Shown: positions 8,373 through 17,215 of the stretch, one piece after another | Layout: the number at the start of each line of letters is the position of its first letter | How positions within the stretch are numbered: position 1 is the first letter of the stretch | Virus record (IMG/VR): IMGVR_UViG_3300020178_000825 | Span: 1-64,000 of that record | Length of the DNA: 64,000 nucleotides | Reading direction: 5' to 3' (one strand) | Source of the DNA: a virus | Notes under the pieces: generated by a model | What the model was told of the DNA's origin: nothing | The model's input: the letters and a program-made list of their open reading frames with translations, nothing else | The model's database searches: none | Translations under genes and position numbers: made by a program

Positions 8373-9655
8373 TAAAGTTTTGAGTAATCCGTTCCCCAAC
8401 TAGCTTTTATAGGGAAACCATTACTCTCTACTATTTGTTTCAATTTTAGAGCGTGTTCTTTAGGAGTATCTAATGGATAAGAGAATAAGAATGAATCATA
8501 AGTATATAAGGTCAACTCAATATCGGTTTGTTGAATAAACTCCAACACTTTTTGGATTGTTTTCATATTCAACTCAGTTTCAGTTGCTTGTAATAAATAG
8601 TTGAATACTTTTTGAGGATTTGAATCTTCTATCGATGAGAGAGGTATATTTCGGTTGTAAGTCGATACATAACCCATTTCCGATGCCTTACTCCACATTA
8701 CATCGATGTACTCTCTAACCTTCTTATAATAAGGAATAGAGTCGAACTCTTCGGGTATCCCACCATAAAGGAGTTGGAATGTGATTCCCTTAGATTCATC
8801 GTATGGAACTCCATATTGGTCCGCTAACCATTGGTGAACGGAAGTATTGGGTAAATCGTAATCAATCAACTTACCGATGATTCGGGGGTGATAGGCATCA
8901 TAATCCATTTGTAGGAATATGTGCCCATCTTTGGGAATAAACACTTCTCTCGTACCATCCTTTTTATTTAAAGCAGAGAAGTTGATTCCCCCAAATCGGT
9001 TGGAAGGACGGGATGTAATGGTATATGGGTTATATTCGGTATATACGATATTGTTGTTTAAATGTTTAGTGGCTTGTGGATATCTATCAAAAAATTTTCT
9101 CCCATCGACCCGAACACCATATCGTTCAATCTGAGATAAAAGAGGAATCATCGTGTCATCAATCCAACTTTTAGGAGATAAATCGGGAGGAGGAATAGTA
9201 CTACTTATATTATCAACAAATGATTTTAAGTACTCTCCCCACTTCATCAAAGGTGCTATCTTTCCCAAACCATCTCTTATACCCATTCGGGTATAATGTG
9301 ATATAAATGGTTGATTTTGTACCTCATCGGGTATAGTTTGATTCTTTTCAAAGAAGTAATAATTGGATATATCAAAAATATTTTGTATATTTGTACCACT
9401 TTGTAATAAGCCCTTTTTATTCCACACCCATTTTGGTTGTGTAGATTTGGAAAGGTCTAAATGATGGGATTTCCCATCAATATGATTATATATGAGGATA
9501 AAGGTGGATTTTCCAATCATAACGAACAAAAACGCAAGTTCATTGTTCATCGGGTGTTTTTCTAAATCACACCATATGGGAACTACAATAGATGGTTCAG
9601 ATTCCCATCTTTTGATAAATTCTTCCTTCTCTTTGTTAGACTCTACTACAATCAT
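8372..9655 (-). CDS. DNA polymerase, divergent short family A (Pol I-like)
   Basis: This 427-aa protein has the palm and fingers of family A polymerases. Motif A is QMDYDAYHPRII (metal-binding Asp251). Motif B is K289-x3-F293-x3-Y297-G, the exact spacing of E. coli Pol I K758/F762/Y766. Motif C is YTYDSFLF (Asp387 in place of the HDE Asp). Upstream is the IDDTMIPLLSQIERYGVRVD segment seen before the Pol I palm. The first 150 residues keep traces of a 3'-5' exonuclease (D30-L-E32; N92-x-F94-D95), but the domain is compressed. Several usual family residues differ: Glu710 position is His256, Arg754 position is Tyr285, HDE is YDS. It has its own host-type promoter. T4-like phages normally use a family B polymerase, so this may be the replicase of a distinct lineage or a second polymerase. 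Confidence 0.85.
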   Translation of the reverse strand: MIVVESNKEKEEFIKRWESEPSIVVPIWCDLEKHPMNNELAFLFVMIGKSTFILIYNHIDGKSHHLDLSKSTQPKWVWNKKGLLQSGTNIQNIFDISNYYFFEKNQTIPDEVQNQPFISHYTRMGIRDGLGKIAPLMKWGEYLKSFVDNISSTIPPPDLSPKSWIDDTMIPLLSQIERYGVRVDGRKFFDRYPQATKHLNNNIVYTEYNPYTITSRPSNRFGGINFSALNKKDGTREVFIPKDGHIFLQMDYDAYHPRIIGKLIDYDLPNTSVHQWLADQYGVPYDESKGITFQLLYGGIPEEFDSIPYYKKVREYIDVMWSKASEMGYVSTYNRNIPLSSIEDSNPQKVFNYLLQATETELNMKTIQKVLEFIQQTDIELTLYTYDSFLFSYPLDTPKEHALKLKQIVESNGFPIKASWGTDYSKL

Positions 9656-9659
9656 CCAA

Positions 9660-9691
9660 CAAATATAAGAAAAATATTTTAATTATCCAAA
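9660..9691 (-). promoter_or_regulatory. Bacteroidota-type promoter before DNA polymerase
   Basis: TTTG (9688-9691), a 20-nt spacer and TATATTTG (9660-9667) on the minus strand. It sits just before the polymerase ATG at 9655, so the mRNA would have almost no leader. Leaderless or very short leaders are common in Bacteroidota. Confidence 0.78.
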
Positions 9692-10045
9692 TTATTTCTT
9701 ATGAAATTGTAAAAGGTTGGGAAGATATAGTTGAATATTTCTCATTGATTGAGATGCTATTCTTACAGATGCCGAATTTGATTTCTTTACTTCGGATGGA
9801 CTTCCTTTAATTCTCCAATCTAATGAAACTACATTATAAAATGAATTAGTAGAAAACTTAGAGGTAGATTTTTTTCTAATTTCGTATATTACGGAAGATG
9901 GGTCATTTGATTTTTGAATAAAGTATCTAGTAATATATCCTCGATTATAATCAATATCAATTGGTTTAGGTATATATGCTACTATGTTTGTCTGATTAAA
10001 CTCAGAACCCAAATGAGCTATTTCCTTATATCTATCTATATTCAT
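9692..10045 (-). CDS. Hypothetical 117-aa baseplate-associated protein
   Basis: It follows the hub gene by 2 nt and is the last gene of the tape-measure/baseplate operon. The central segment (DYNRGYITRYFIQKSND, then VIYEIRK, and VSLDWRIKG) and the ending LYLPNLLQFHKK look like a conserved short protein that accompanies baseplate genes in marine T4-like phages, from memory. No enzymatic motif is seen. A baseplate or assembly role is inferred from position. Confidence 0.7.
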   Translation of the reverse strand: MNIDRYKEIAHLGSEFNQTNIVAYIPKPIDIDYNRGYITRYFIQKSNDPSSVIYEIRKKSTSKFSTNSFYNVVSLDWRIKGSPSEVKKSNSASVRIASQSMRNIQLYLPNLLQFHKK

Positions 10046-10047
10046 AA

Positions 10048-12264
10048 TTATTTATTATTTCTATATCCACCACTTACTTCGGTTGTCCACATCATACCCT
10101 CAATACTATGTTTAACACTTAATACTTGAAAAAATCCATCATTATATACAGATGGTACTCCATTTACTTTAAACATATCACCTCTTCTTATACCACTAAC
10201 ACCATGAACCTTAAAAGTGAAGTTAATTGGCATTAAAGGAGTTGCGGATGAAGCATCTTCATCATTTCCTGTTTTTAGTGCGGTAAATATACCAGCATCT
10301 TTATAAGCCCCCAAATAACACAAATCATAAAGGTCTTGACTCATACTAGATTTATCATTTATTTCAACCTTTGGATAAAAACGAGCTTTACCTAACATAA
10401 TATTTAAATTAGCTTCTGCTATATCTTTTTTATCTTGCTCAGTTTGAGTCTTAGGGTCGTTTTTGTTTGTATTTTTTCTTTTTAATTTTACACCTAATTG
10501 GTCATTAAGTACATTCCCTTTAGAAAATAATGATACTTTTTTAGAATCACCATTTAAATCTGCTCCTAATTTTGAACCTATAACTTGATTCATTTTAGCA
10601 CCACTAATATCCAAATCTAAACTAGCATCAATAAATACCGAATCTGCTCCTATCATTTCAAATGTATATGCAGGAGTTTGTTTTCCATTCGATATAAGAT
10701 TCATTTCAAATATTTTTAATTTGTTTACTTTTTTCTTGCCAGATGTTACTTCTGATTCTTGTATTTGAAAATCCCACATACCATTTACAGCTGATGATAT
10801 TCCATTTAAAATTTGATAAAGAGCATCTTTTAGATAAAATTGTTTAGTATCTAATATACCTTTAAAAAAATCAAAGTTAACATACAAATCTTTTAAGTAT
10901 CCCCATTGATTAGGGTCTTTGGTCACTACCTTTCCTCCATCCGAAGGTGTAAATGAATAATTGTTTGGGTTTGGAAATTTAATTTTATTAAGTGGTGAAT
11001 TGTTTACTGTACCGGCATTTCTAATTTCTTCAATTGATGGTAATCCTTTATCAGCACTAATAGCAGCTAAATTAAATTTAGGTGATTGTGGATTTGGTAT
11101 AAATAATTTAGATGGGTCAGTACTATATATTTTTTCAAACGCTAAACATGCAGTATCTTTATAATCAATTTCAAAAGTTATTTCAGTACCATCAGGTAAA
11201 GTATAACCAGAAATACCAATTTCATATATGATATCCATCATACCATCAAATCGTATAAATCTTTCATCTCCAGTTATTTTTGTACCCGTTGGAAATTTGA
11301 CTTTTTTTCCATCAATTGTCATTTTTCCTTGTGTAACTTCCCAACCAAGACCAGGAATAGTAAATCCATCAGATTCATCATTTAATTCTTCAATAACCTC
11401 ATCATCAAAATTTATTAAATAAGTATCATCTGCTGCAAACTTACTTCGTAATCCCTTTACTGCTAAAGTTTGTCTTGTTTGTGGTAATTCATTAAACATT
11501 TTCATAAAACGTTCATCACCCAAACTACTATTTTTAGAATCAATAAAATTTAAACCAAATGGTTCAGCTGATGTTAATTTTTTTGATTCGTTTAGTTTTT
11601 GTTCACCGGTTTCGGTAGTAAGTAAATATGTTGGTAATTCCGTATATCCTGTACAATTTACATTTATTGTCCATTTATCACCATCTAAAGAAACACCACC
11701 ACCAGTTGAAAATCCCAAGTAATTATCATATTCACCACCAGTATTACTCCTTACATTATTAGTATTTGATGAATTTTGAAATTTAGATATTGCAGATGCA
11801 TTTAATGGTGTTAATCCACTAACACCATTTGATGTATTCCAGCCCCATTCTATAAACACACTCATACCAGGTTCTAAAAAGTATCTAGTTAACACTTCCA
11901 TTTGTTCTTTAGTAAAACAAGTTATAGAAAAACTTGCTTTTCTACTCAAATTACCAGAACCCTCATCCACTTCTAATGAGGTTACAATTGGAGAAGGTCT
12001 ATAACCTTGTCCAGCAGAGGGATTTATATCAGCACCACCCCAAGTTGTACCTATTCTACCAGCTTGTGTAGATGAACCATATGTTCTACCAGCTGCTCTA
12101 AACAAATTATTATCTGGATTTGAATCTAAAACTAATCCACCCCCACCACCAGAAACCAATCTTACAAATGGATTTAGTTTTGATAATAATTCAGTATTGC
12201 CTACTCTTTTTAATAAAGTACTTCTAACAAAATCCTGAATATTTGAGAAATTCGGAAATGACAT
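10048..12264 (-). CDS. Baseplate hub protein (gp27/gpD-like)
   Basis: This 738-aa protein sits after the LysM-type gene, where contractile tails encode the hub. The N-terminal quarter holds a glycine-rich stretch and a beta-rich region with SVFIEWGWNT (about residue 130). The C-terminal 80 residues carry the typical hub ending: FTFKVHGVSGIRRGDMFKV followed by VPSVYNDGFFQVLSVKHSIEG and WTTEVSGG. This resembles the late-control gpD/gp27 fold, where an extended beta domain closes the tube base. A mid-protein insert (residues 400-560) is unlike short hubs, and the protein is about twice the length of T4 gp27, so it may combine functions. It starts 5 nt after the preceding stop. Confidence 0.75.
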   Translation of the reverse strand: MSFPNFSNIQDFVRSTLLKRVGNTELLSKLNPFVRLVSGGGGGLVLDSNPDNNLFRAAGRTYGSSTQAGRIGTTWGGADINPSAGQGYRPSPIVTSLEVDEGSGNLSRKASFSITCFTKEQMEVLTRYFLEPGMSVFIEWGWNTSNGVSGLTPLNASAISKFQNSSNTNNVRSNTGGEYDNYLGFSTGGGVSLDGDKWTINVNCTGYTELPTYLLTTETGEQKLNESKKLTSAEPFGLNFIDSKNSSLGDERFMKMFNELPQTRQTLAVKGLRSKFAADDTYLINFDDEVIEELNDESDGFTIPGLGWEVTQGKMTIDGKKVKFPTGTKITGDERFIRFDGMMDIIYEIGISGYTLPDGTEITFEIDYKDTACLAFEKIYSTDPSKLFIPNPQSPKFNLAAISADKGLPSIEEIRNAGTVNNSPLNKIKFPNPNNYSFTPSDGGKVVTKDPNQWGYLKDLYVNFDFFKGILDTKQFYLKDALYQILNGISSAVNGMWDFQIQESEVTSGKKKVNKLKIFEMNLISNGKQTPAYTFEMIGADSVFIDASLDLDISGAKMNQVIGSKLGADLNGDSKKVSLFSKGNVLNDQLGVKLKRKNTNKNDPKTQTEQDKKDIAEANLNIMLGKARFYPKVEINDKSSMSQDLYDLCYLGAYKDAGIFTALKTGNDEDASSATPLMPINFTFKVHGVSGIRRGDMFKVNGVPSVYNDGFFQVLSVKHSIEGMMWTTEVSGGYRNNK

Positions 12265-12269
12265 ATAAC

Positions 12270-12560
12270 TTATTTTTTAAATTGATTGTTTATCTCTATA
12301 AAGTTTTGTGGTATTCTTAAAATCGTACCATCTTTTAAACCAAATGGTGCATTGTGAATGTTATTGGCAGCTGCGATAATCCACCAAAGGGATGCATCAC
12401 CATAATAGTGATAAGCAATTGTATCCAATCTATCACCAGTCTCAGATGCTACTATAATATCATCATCTCTCAATGGTATTTGAGGATATATTTTAGAACG
12501 ATATACTATTCTACCATCTCCTATTTTTTTAACTTCGTTATTTTGATATCTACTTGCCAT
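12270..12560 (-). CDS. LysM-domain baseplate protein (gp53/gpX-like)
   Basis: This 96-aa protein has the short LysM-like core of baseplate gp53 proteins: GDRLDTIAYHYYGDASLWWIIAAANNI followed by DGTILRIP. In tails this fold joins the hub to the wedges around the tube rather than binding peptidoglycan. The order tape measure, cap, LysM protein, hub is standard for contractile injection machines. It has 5-6 nt gaps to both neighbours, so it is translated from the same operon. Confidence 0.85.
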   Translation of the reverse strand: MASRYQNNEVKKIGDGRIVYRSKIYPQIPLRDDDIIVASETGDRLDTIAYHYYGDASLWWIIAAANNIHNAPFGLKDGTILRIPQNFIEINNQFKK

Positions 12561-12566
12561 AGTTTA

Positions 12567-14300
12567 TTATGTTTGTGATGTAAATGTATAAAGTTTTCTA
12601 TTACCATCTTCAGTACCAGTTTCTTTTCTATTTTCAACAAATTTAATGGTAATAGCCACATCAACAATTGTAGGTAATCTATAACCAGTCATATCTATTT
12701 CATTATTTTGTGGGTTTTGGGGTATTCCGTTTGGTTTACCATATAATAGTTGACTTGTAATTTGAGCTGTATTATTTAAATGAGTATTTTCCTCACTCAT
12801 CACTTGCCAAGGTGTAGTATCATCAATAGTATATGAAAGAGATTCTATAAAACCTGCCTTTTTATTATACATATCACCCAATGTAAACATTATAAGTGGT
12901 GATTTTATAGCGGAGTTTCCATAATAATCAGCTGGATAAGTTAATCCAGATAAAAAGTTAAGTTTATCCCAAGCCTTTTTATGTTCTGCTGCGTTTAAAG
13001 AATATGTTTTAAAATTAAAAGAAACACTTCGTTCTATTCCATCGTATGTATAATAACTAAATGGGTTTCCAATAAATTTTTGTCCACTCCAAGAGGGAGA
13101 AAAGGTTTCAGTTAATCCACTAATAGTTGCTCTAAAATTTGCTGAACGTAATGCTCCACTAACTGTACCTAATGAAGTAAATTTAAGAGTTACGAAATCT
13201 AATGCATCTAATTCATCATCACCCTCACCAGCATACACACCACTCATATTTACTTTATCACTAATGGTGTACATTCCTCTTTTTGTTTCTAAGAAGTTTT
13301 CCGTAGATACATCTTTATAATTTGGGTTTTTAGTTACATTTGAAAATTTACTTGCTCTTTCAGGTTCAGCACTAAATTTAATAGTTGGTACATTTTCAAC
13401 TTCTTGTTTATAAGATAAATCATTTTTATCATTACCTTCTTTGATGATAGTTTTACTATACCTATTTCCCTTTTTATCTTCTTTTAATCTTTGAGCACCA
13501 GTAGTTGGTTCTAACGAACCATAATTAAATCCAAATTTACCCCAATTTCTTAAACTTTTATCAGTATATAAAGTTGGAAATTCGTTAGATGGGGTTGGTG
13601 TAATTCCACTTGGTATTCTACCCGTTGCTAATCCCAAAGAACTACCACCTCTACTTCCAAATAGTTTTTTACCTAATTCTTGCTTACCAGCACTTATAGC
13701 ACCACCCACTAAATTTCTACCAATAGCATCTGGTGTACCACCTCCAGCATTTTCACCAATAAATCCTAAAAGTTTTCCTGCAGCTGTTCCTTCTGCTGAT
13801 TTTAAAATCTTTTGTAATTGGCTCATTCTTTTTTGAGTTTCACCAATTCTTTCACTTTCCAATCCATTTACTACAAATGTTGGAATTGCTTTGGTTGGTA
13901 ATCCTAATGCACTTTTTACACTTGATGCCGCACTTCCTATCTTAGCCATTAAACCAGTAGCACCTGTTATTTCTCCAGATGTCTCTGCTTTCATTTTTGA
14001 AATCGAATCGGTTGTTCTTAAAGTTATTCTTGGTGTATCCGAACCATATATCATAGGTATCGAACCAAATCTAATAACTCTTAAACCAGTTACTTCTTGT
14101 TCTACTAAAGATTCATCAGTTCTAATTCCTAACAACTTTCTAGCACCCCTAGCCAATAACATACCAGTTACATTCACTAATGGATTTGATGAAGATATTC
14201 GTATATCCTTACTATCTCTAATAGCATAAGCTTCCTCAGCAGTTTTTCCGCCCTGAGAGGGTAATTGTTTACTTTTAAATAATTCTTCTAATGTTGGCAT
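12567..14300 (-). CDS. Tail tube cap / baseplate protein (gp48-like, tentative)
   Basis: A 577-aa protein encoded between the tape measure and the LysM protein. Its C-terminal 170 residues look like a tube-initiator domain: RSVSFNFKTYSLN, HKKAWDKLNFLSGLTYPADY, LIMFTLGDMYNKKAGFIESLSY and DDTTPWQVMSEE. The motif order (load in-plane beta domain, then GFIESLSYTI) is what tube-cap and initiator proteins of contractile tails show. The N-terminal half is Gly/Ala/Ser-rich and less ordered and may interact with the tape measure. The assignment rests on gene order plus C-terminal character. Confidence 0.65.
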   Translation of the reverse strand: MPTLEELFKSKQLPSQGGKTAEEAYAIRDSKDIRISSSNPLVNVTGMLLARGARKLLGIRTDESLVEQEVTGLRVIRFGSIPMIYGSDTPRITLRTTDSISKMKAETSGEITGATGLMAKIGSAASSVKSALGLPTKAIPTFVVNGLESERIGETQKRMSQLQKILKSAEGTAAGKLLGFIGENAGGGTPDAIGRNLVGGAISAGKQELGKKLFGSRGGSSLGLATGRIPSGITPTPSNEFPTLYTDKSLRNWGKFGFNYGSLEPTTGAQRLKEDKKGNRYSKTIIKEGNDKNDLSYKQEVENVPTIKFSAEPERASKFSNVTKNPNYKDVSTENFLETKRGMYTISDKVNMSGVYAGEGDDELDALDFVTLKFTSLGTVSGALRSANFRATISGLTETFSPSWSGQKFIGNPFSYYTYDGIERSVSFNFKTYSLNAAEHKKAWDKLNFLSGLTYPADYYGNSAIKSPLIMFTLGDMYNKKAGFIESLSYTIDDTTPWQVMSEENTHLNNTAQITSQLLYGKPNGIPQNPQNNEIDMTGYRLPTIVDVAITIKFVENRKETGTEDGNRKLYTFTSQT

Positions 14301-14306
14301 AATATA

Positions 14307-16913
14307 TTATGTTGCGTAAGAATTACTTCCCACTCTACTTACTACTCTTGAAACTCCAGCAGTTACTTTCTGCCCATCTAAGTAAACTGCAACTTTACCA
14401 TTGTTTAAATCTTCTCTCAATCCTCTAATTTCAGTTATTAAATCAGAATCAGAACCTCCACCTTCATCTCCACCAAATCCTAATAGAGAACCAACTCCCA
14501 TTGCGATTGTTCCAACAGCAGCAACTGCCATCAGACCTGGTAGAGCAGCAATACCAGCTACACCAACCAGTGTTAATGCACCAGCTAATCCAACCAATGC
14601 CAATGCTAATGCGGCAATAGGTGCGATATATTGGAACATACCACCTAAAACATCTTTAACTTGAGATATAAGTGATACCACACTTCCCATCGAACCTCCA
14701 ATTGCTTGGAATCCAGCTGCTGCAACTAATAAACCAGCACCCAATACCATCATAGATACACCCAATCCAGCTAATGCAGCTAATCCAGCACCAAATATAA
14801 ATGCCCCTACACCAGTCATCATTAATGCACCAAGTCCGAACACAGCTGCTGAGAATACTACCAATCCTGCCGCTGCTGCCATTACTGAACCAATATCCAA
14901 TCCAGCAATTAAACTCATTGAGAATGCGAATGGAATAAGTGCAGCTCCTAAAATAGCCACAGCAATTGCACCCTTAATCATTTCACCTTGAGCTTTTCCT
15001 AACACATAAGCAATTGCAGCTAAACCAACTAAACTAGCTAATCCCATCCCAACAGCAGGCCATGTTACTGAACCGAATTCTTGGAATGCTTTAGCAGCAA
15101 CGAATAATGCAGCTGCTAGAATAAGGATAGCAGCAGCACCTTTTATTAAATTACTAGCTTTAGGTCCTTTACTACCTGCGGTTTTATTTAAATTATCACT
15201 AACTGAAGTTTCTGGTACTTTTGGTGTTTTAGCTGCTAACATATCTTTGGCTTTCTTACCCCCAAATCCAGCTGCTATTTGTTTATCTGATAAGTTCTTT
15301 CTTGCTTTTGATAATGCATCTTTACCCAATAATCCTTTAAGTTTTCCGGTTAACCCACCCATTCCTTTCATGGATTTTAAACCATCCTTTAAATTGAATC
15401 CCATCTGCCCAGCAGCAACTGCCACACTACCTAAACCTTGTACACCACTCAAAATTTGCGAACCAAATGCTTTAGCAGTGTTTGTTAATTTATCATAAGT
15501 AGATAAGGTTATCTGGCCGTTTTTATCCAATTTATCAGCATTATCAGCCATCTTTTGGAATTCTTCCACCGATACGCCTAATAGTGCTGCGGTTTGTTTC
15601 TTTTGGAAATAATCCATTTTATTGAATTCCTCAATACCACCCAATGCGGAAAGTGTTTCTCTTACTGAACCACCTATATCTCCTTCGTATGCTAATGCTC
15701 TGGCTCTATCTAAGTTGATATTCTTACCTAACATTGCACCTAATTCTAATTCGGCGTTTATCGATGATTCAAAATCTAATAGGTTATCGGTGATACCACT
15801 AAGGGTTTTCATACTAACACCTAACTTACCAGCAGCAACAGCAGCTTCAGCTATATTCGTACCACCAGCCTTACCATAGAGTGCAAACTCTTCAGCAGAT
15901 GCGGCTACATCAGCCATTACATCGGCAGGAACTAATCCATTTTGTTGTGCTAAATTCTGGGTTTGTTGAATTAAGTTTTGTGCAGTTTCGGCAGAACCAT
16001 CATTTAAACGAGCAAACGAACCTGTTAAAGATGCCGCTTCACCAGCACTAATACCTAAGTTCTTAGCTATTACGTTAGTTCTGAATTGTGTTTTTAATGA
16101 TACATCACTTAATCCACCAAATTCTTTTGAAAGAGATTTAGTAACACCAACTGCGTCTGGGAACACTGTCCCAAATAATGTGGTTGCTATATTAGAGGTA
16201 GAAGTTAGAGAACCACCCAATTCATATGAAGTTTTCAATAATTTTTTACCAGCAACACCAGCACCAATTAAAGCACTACCTAATACTCCACCAACAGTTG
16301 ATGTAAGTAATGATGCAGTTTCTAATATTCCACCAATGGTATCTTTTATACCATCATATACTTCTAATTGTTTATTTAAGAATTTTTTCTGTTTTTCAGT
16401 CAATCCAGACATTTTGAGGGCAACATCTCTTTGTTGTTCTAAATTATTTAGAATCTCTTCACTAACAGTTCCTTTTTTCCTTAAAGCTGCAATTTGTTCA
16501 TTTATAGATTTTTCTTGAAGTTCTCGTGCAACAGAATCTTCAGCTGACATTGATAACAAATCCTGATTCAATGATGCAATTGAATTTATCGCATCTTGCG
16601 TAGGCCCTTTAAGACCTTGTTGTATTTTTAACCTATCTCTATCTAAATTAACTAAAGATGCTTGAATACCAGTTAATCCTTTTAGTTTTGATTCTTGTTG
16701 AATTAAACTATCTACTACAATTTTGTGATTGGCTTGTATTTCTTTTATTTGTTCATTTATCTCTTTTAATTTTGCTAGCTGGGCTTTATATTCCGGAAGT
16801 TTTTTTGCATCAATGCGCCCTTCAGCAGTTTTACCCGCTAAAAGTTCATCAAGATAAGCTTTTGACTCTCTTCTTAGTTGTTGTAAAATTTGTAATTCGT
16901 CTCTGCTAGCCAT
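14307..16913 (-). CDS. Tail tape measure protein
   Basis: This 868-aa protein should set tail length and be ejected during infection. Residues 1-190 are predicted coiled coil (LQQLRRESKAYLDELL, then KLKEINEQIKEIQANHK). Around residues 280-480 is an Ala/Gly-rich helical region. Residues 590-830 contain several long hydrophobic helices (AAILILAAALFVAAKAF, then GMGLASLVGLAAIAYVLG, and VMAAAAGLVVFSAAVFGLGA), a layout typical of tape measures that insert into the host membrane. At roughly 1.5 angstrom per residue the predicted tail is about 130 nm; this is an estimate from the family rule. It begins 13 nt after the stop of the 78-codon frame and ends 7 nt before the cap gene. Confidence 0.88.
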   Translation of the reverse strand: MASRDELQILQQLRRESKAYLDELLAGKTAEGRIDAKKLPEYKAQLAKLKEINEQIKEIQANHKIVVDSLIQQESKLKGLTGIQASLVNLDRDRLKIQQGLKGPTQDAINSIASLNQDLLSMSAEDSVARELQEKSINEQIAALRKKGTVSEEILNNLEQQRDVALKMSGLTEKQKKFLNKQLEVYDGIKDTIGGILETASLLTSTVGGVLGSALIGAGVAGKKLLKTSYELGGSLTSTSNIATTLFGTVFPDAVGVTKSLSKEFGGLSDVSLKTQFRTNVIAKNLGISAGEAASLTGSFARLNDGSAETAQNLIQQTQNLAQQNGLVPADVMADVAASAEEFALYGKAGGTNIAEAAVAAGKLGVSMKTLSGITDNLLDFESSINAELELGAMLGKNINLDRARALAYEGDIGGSVRETLSALGGIEEFNKMDYFQKKQTAALLGVSVEEFQKMADNADKLDKNGQITLSTYDKLTNTAKAFGSQILSGVQGLGSVAVAAGQMGFNLKDGLKSMKGMGGLTGKLKGLLGKDALSKARKNLSDKQIAAGFGGKKAKDMLAAKTPKVPETSVSDNLNKTAGSKGPKASNLIKGAAAILILAAALFVAAKAFQEFGSVTWPAVGMGLASLVGLAAIAYVLGKAQGEMIKGAIAVAILGAALIPFAFSMSLIAGLDIGSVMAAAAGLVVFSAAVFGLGALMMTGVGAFIFGAGLAALAGLGVSMMVLGAGLLVAAAGFQAIGGSMGSVVSLISQVKDVLGGMFQYIAPIAALALALVGLAGALTLVGVAGIAALPGLMAVAAVGTIAMGVGSLLGFGGDEGGGSDSDLITEIRGLREDLNNGKVAVYLDGQKVTAGVSRVVSRVGSNSYAT

Positions 16914-16925
16914 ACTGAGATATTA

Positions 16926-17135
16926 TTATGAATAGTACTTTAAATCATCTTCTAGCTCTTTAGCTAGTTTATCGATTTGTTTCATTTTTTTAATAATAGG
17001 AGATGGAACTTTTTTGTTCTTTTCGGCTTGTTTTAATGCTTTATTAACTGCATTAGTTTTCAAACCATCAAAAAATGCATCAGAGAATTTTTTGGCTGCC
17101 CCAAATAATCCTTCGTTTGTTTTTTCTTTTGACAT
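16926..17135 (-). CDS. Hypothetical small basic protein before tape measure
   Basis: I chose the ATG at 17133-17135 (MSKEKTNEGLFG, 69 aa) over the ATG nine codons upstream at 17162. The late-type motif at 17164-17172 ends only two bases from the upstream ATG, while the chosen start leaves the usual 29-nt distance. The protein is rich in lysine and helical (KALKQAEKNKKVPSPIIKKMKQIDKLAKELEDDLKYYS). It may be a tape-measure helper, but I recognise no family. Confidence 0.65.
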   Translation of the reverse strand: MSKEKTNEGLFGAAKKFSDAFFDGLKTNAVNKALKQAEKNKKVPSPIIKKMKQIDKLAKELEDDLKYYS

Positions 17136-17163
17136 AGGTAATCTCTTTATAGTTTTATACATC

Positions 17164-17172
17164 TATAAATAT
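17164..17172 (-). promoter_or_regulatory. Late-type motif ATATTTATA before tape-measure operon
   Basis: Sense AATATTTATAG. It lies just beyond the terminator hairpin 17178-17215 and 29 nt before the chosen start of the 69-aa gene. It would drive the six-gene tape-measure/baseplate operon. Confidence 0.62.
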
Positions 17173-17177
17173 TGGAT

Positions 17178-17215
17178 AAAAAAAAAGTAAGGATTATTTC
17201 CTAACCCTTACTTTT
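17178..17215 (-). terminator. Rho-independent terminator at end of the chaperone operon
   Basis: On the minus strand AAAAGTAAGG (17206-17215) pairs with CCTTACTTTT (17183-17192) around a 13-nt loop, followed by a T tract (17178-17186). The stem overlaps the last codons and stop (17194-17196) of the second chaperone frame. It separates that operon from the tape-measure operon. Confidence 0.75.

Noticed and set aside
9375-9395. TATATTTG on the plus strand inside the polymerase gene, resembling a host -7 box
   Set aside because: No TTTG at proper distance upstream and no plus-strand gene follows it.
10048-12264. Hub protein considered as a VgrG/gp5-type spike with lysozyme domain
   Set aside because: No lysozyme motif or triple-stranded beta-helix repeat is visible in the sequence.
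17133-17162. Upstream ATG at 17162 for the small gene before the tape measure
   Set aside because: It would begin two bases from the late-type motif, before the likely transcription start, so the ATG at 17135 is preferred.
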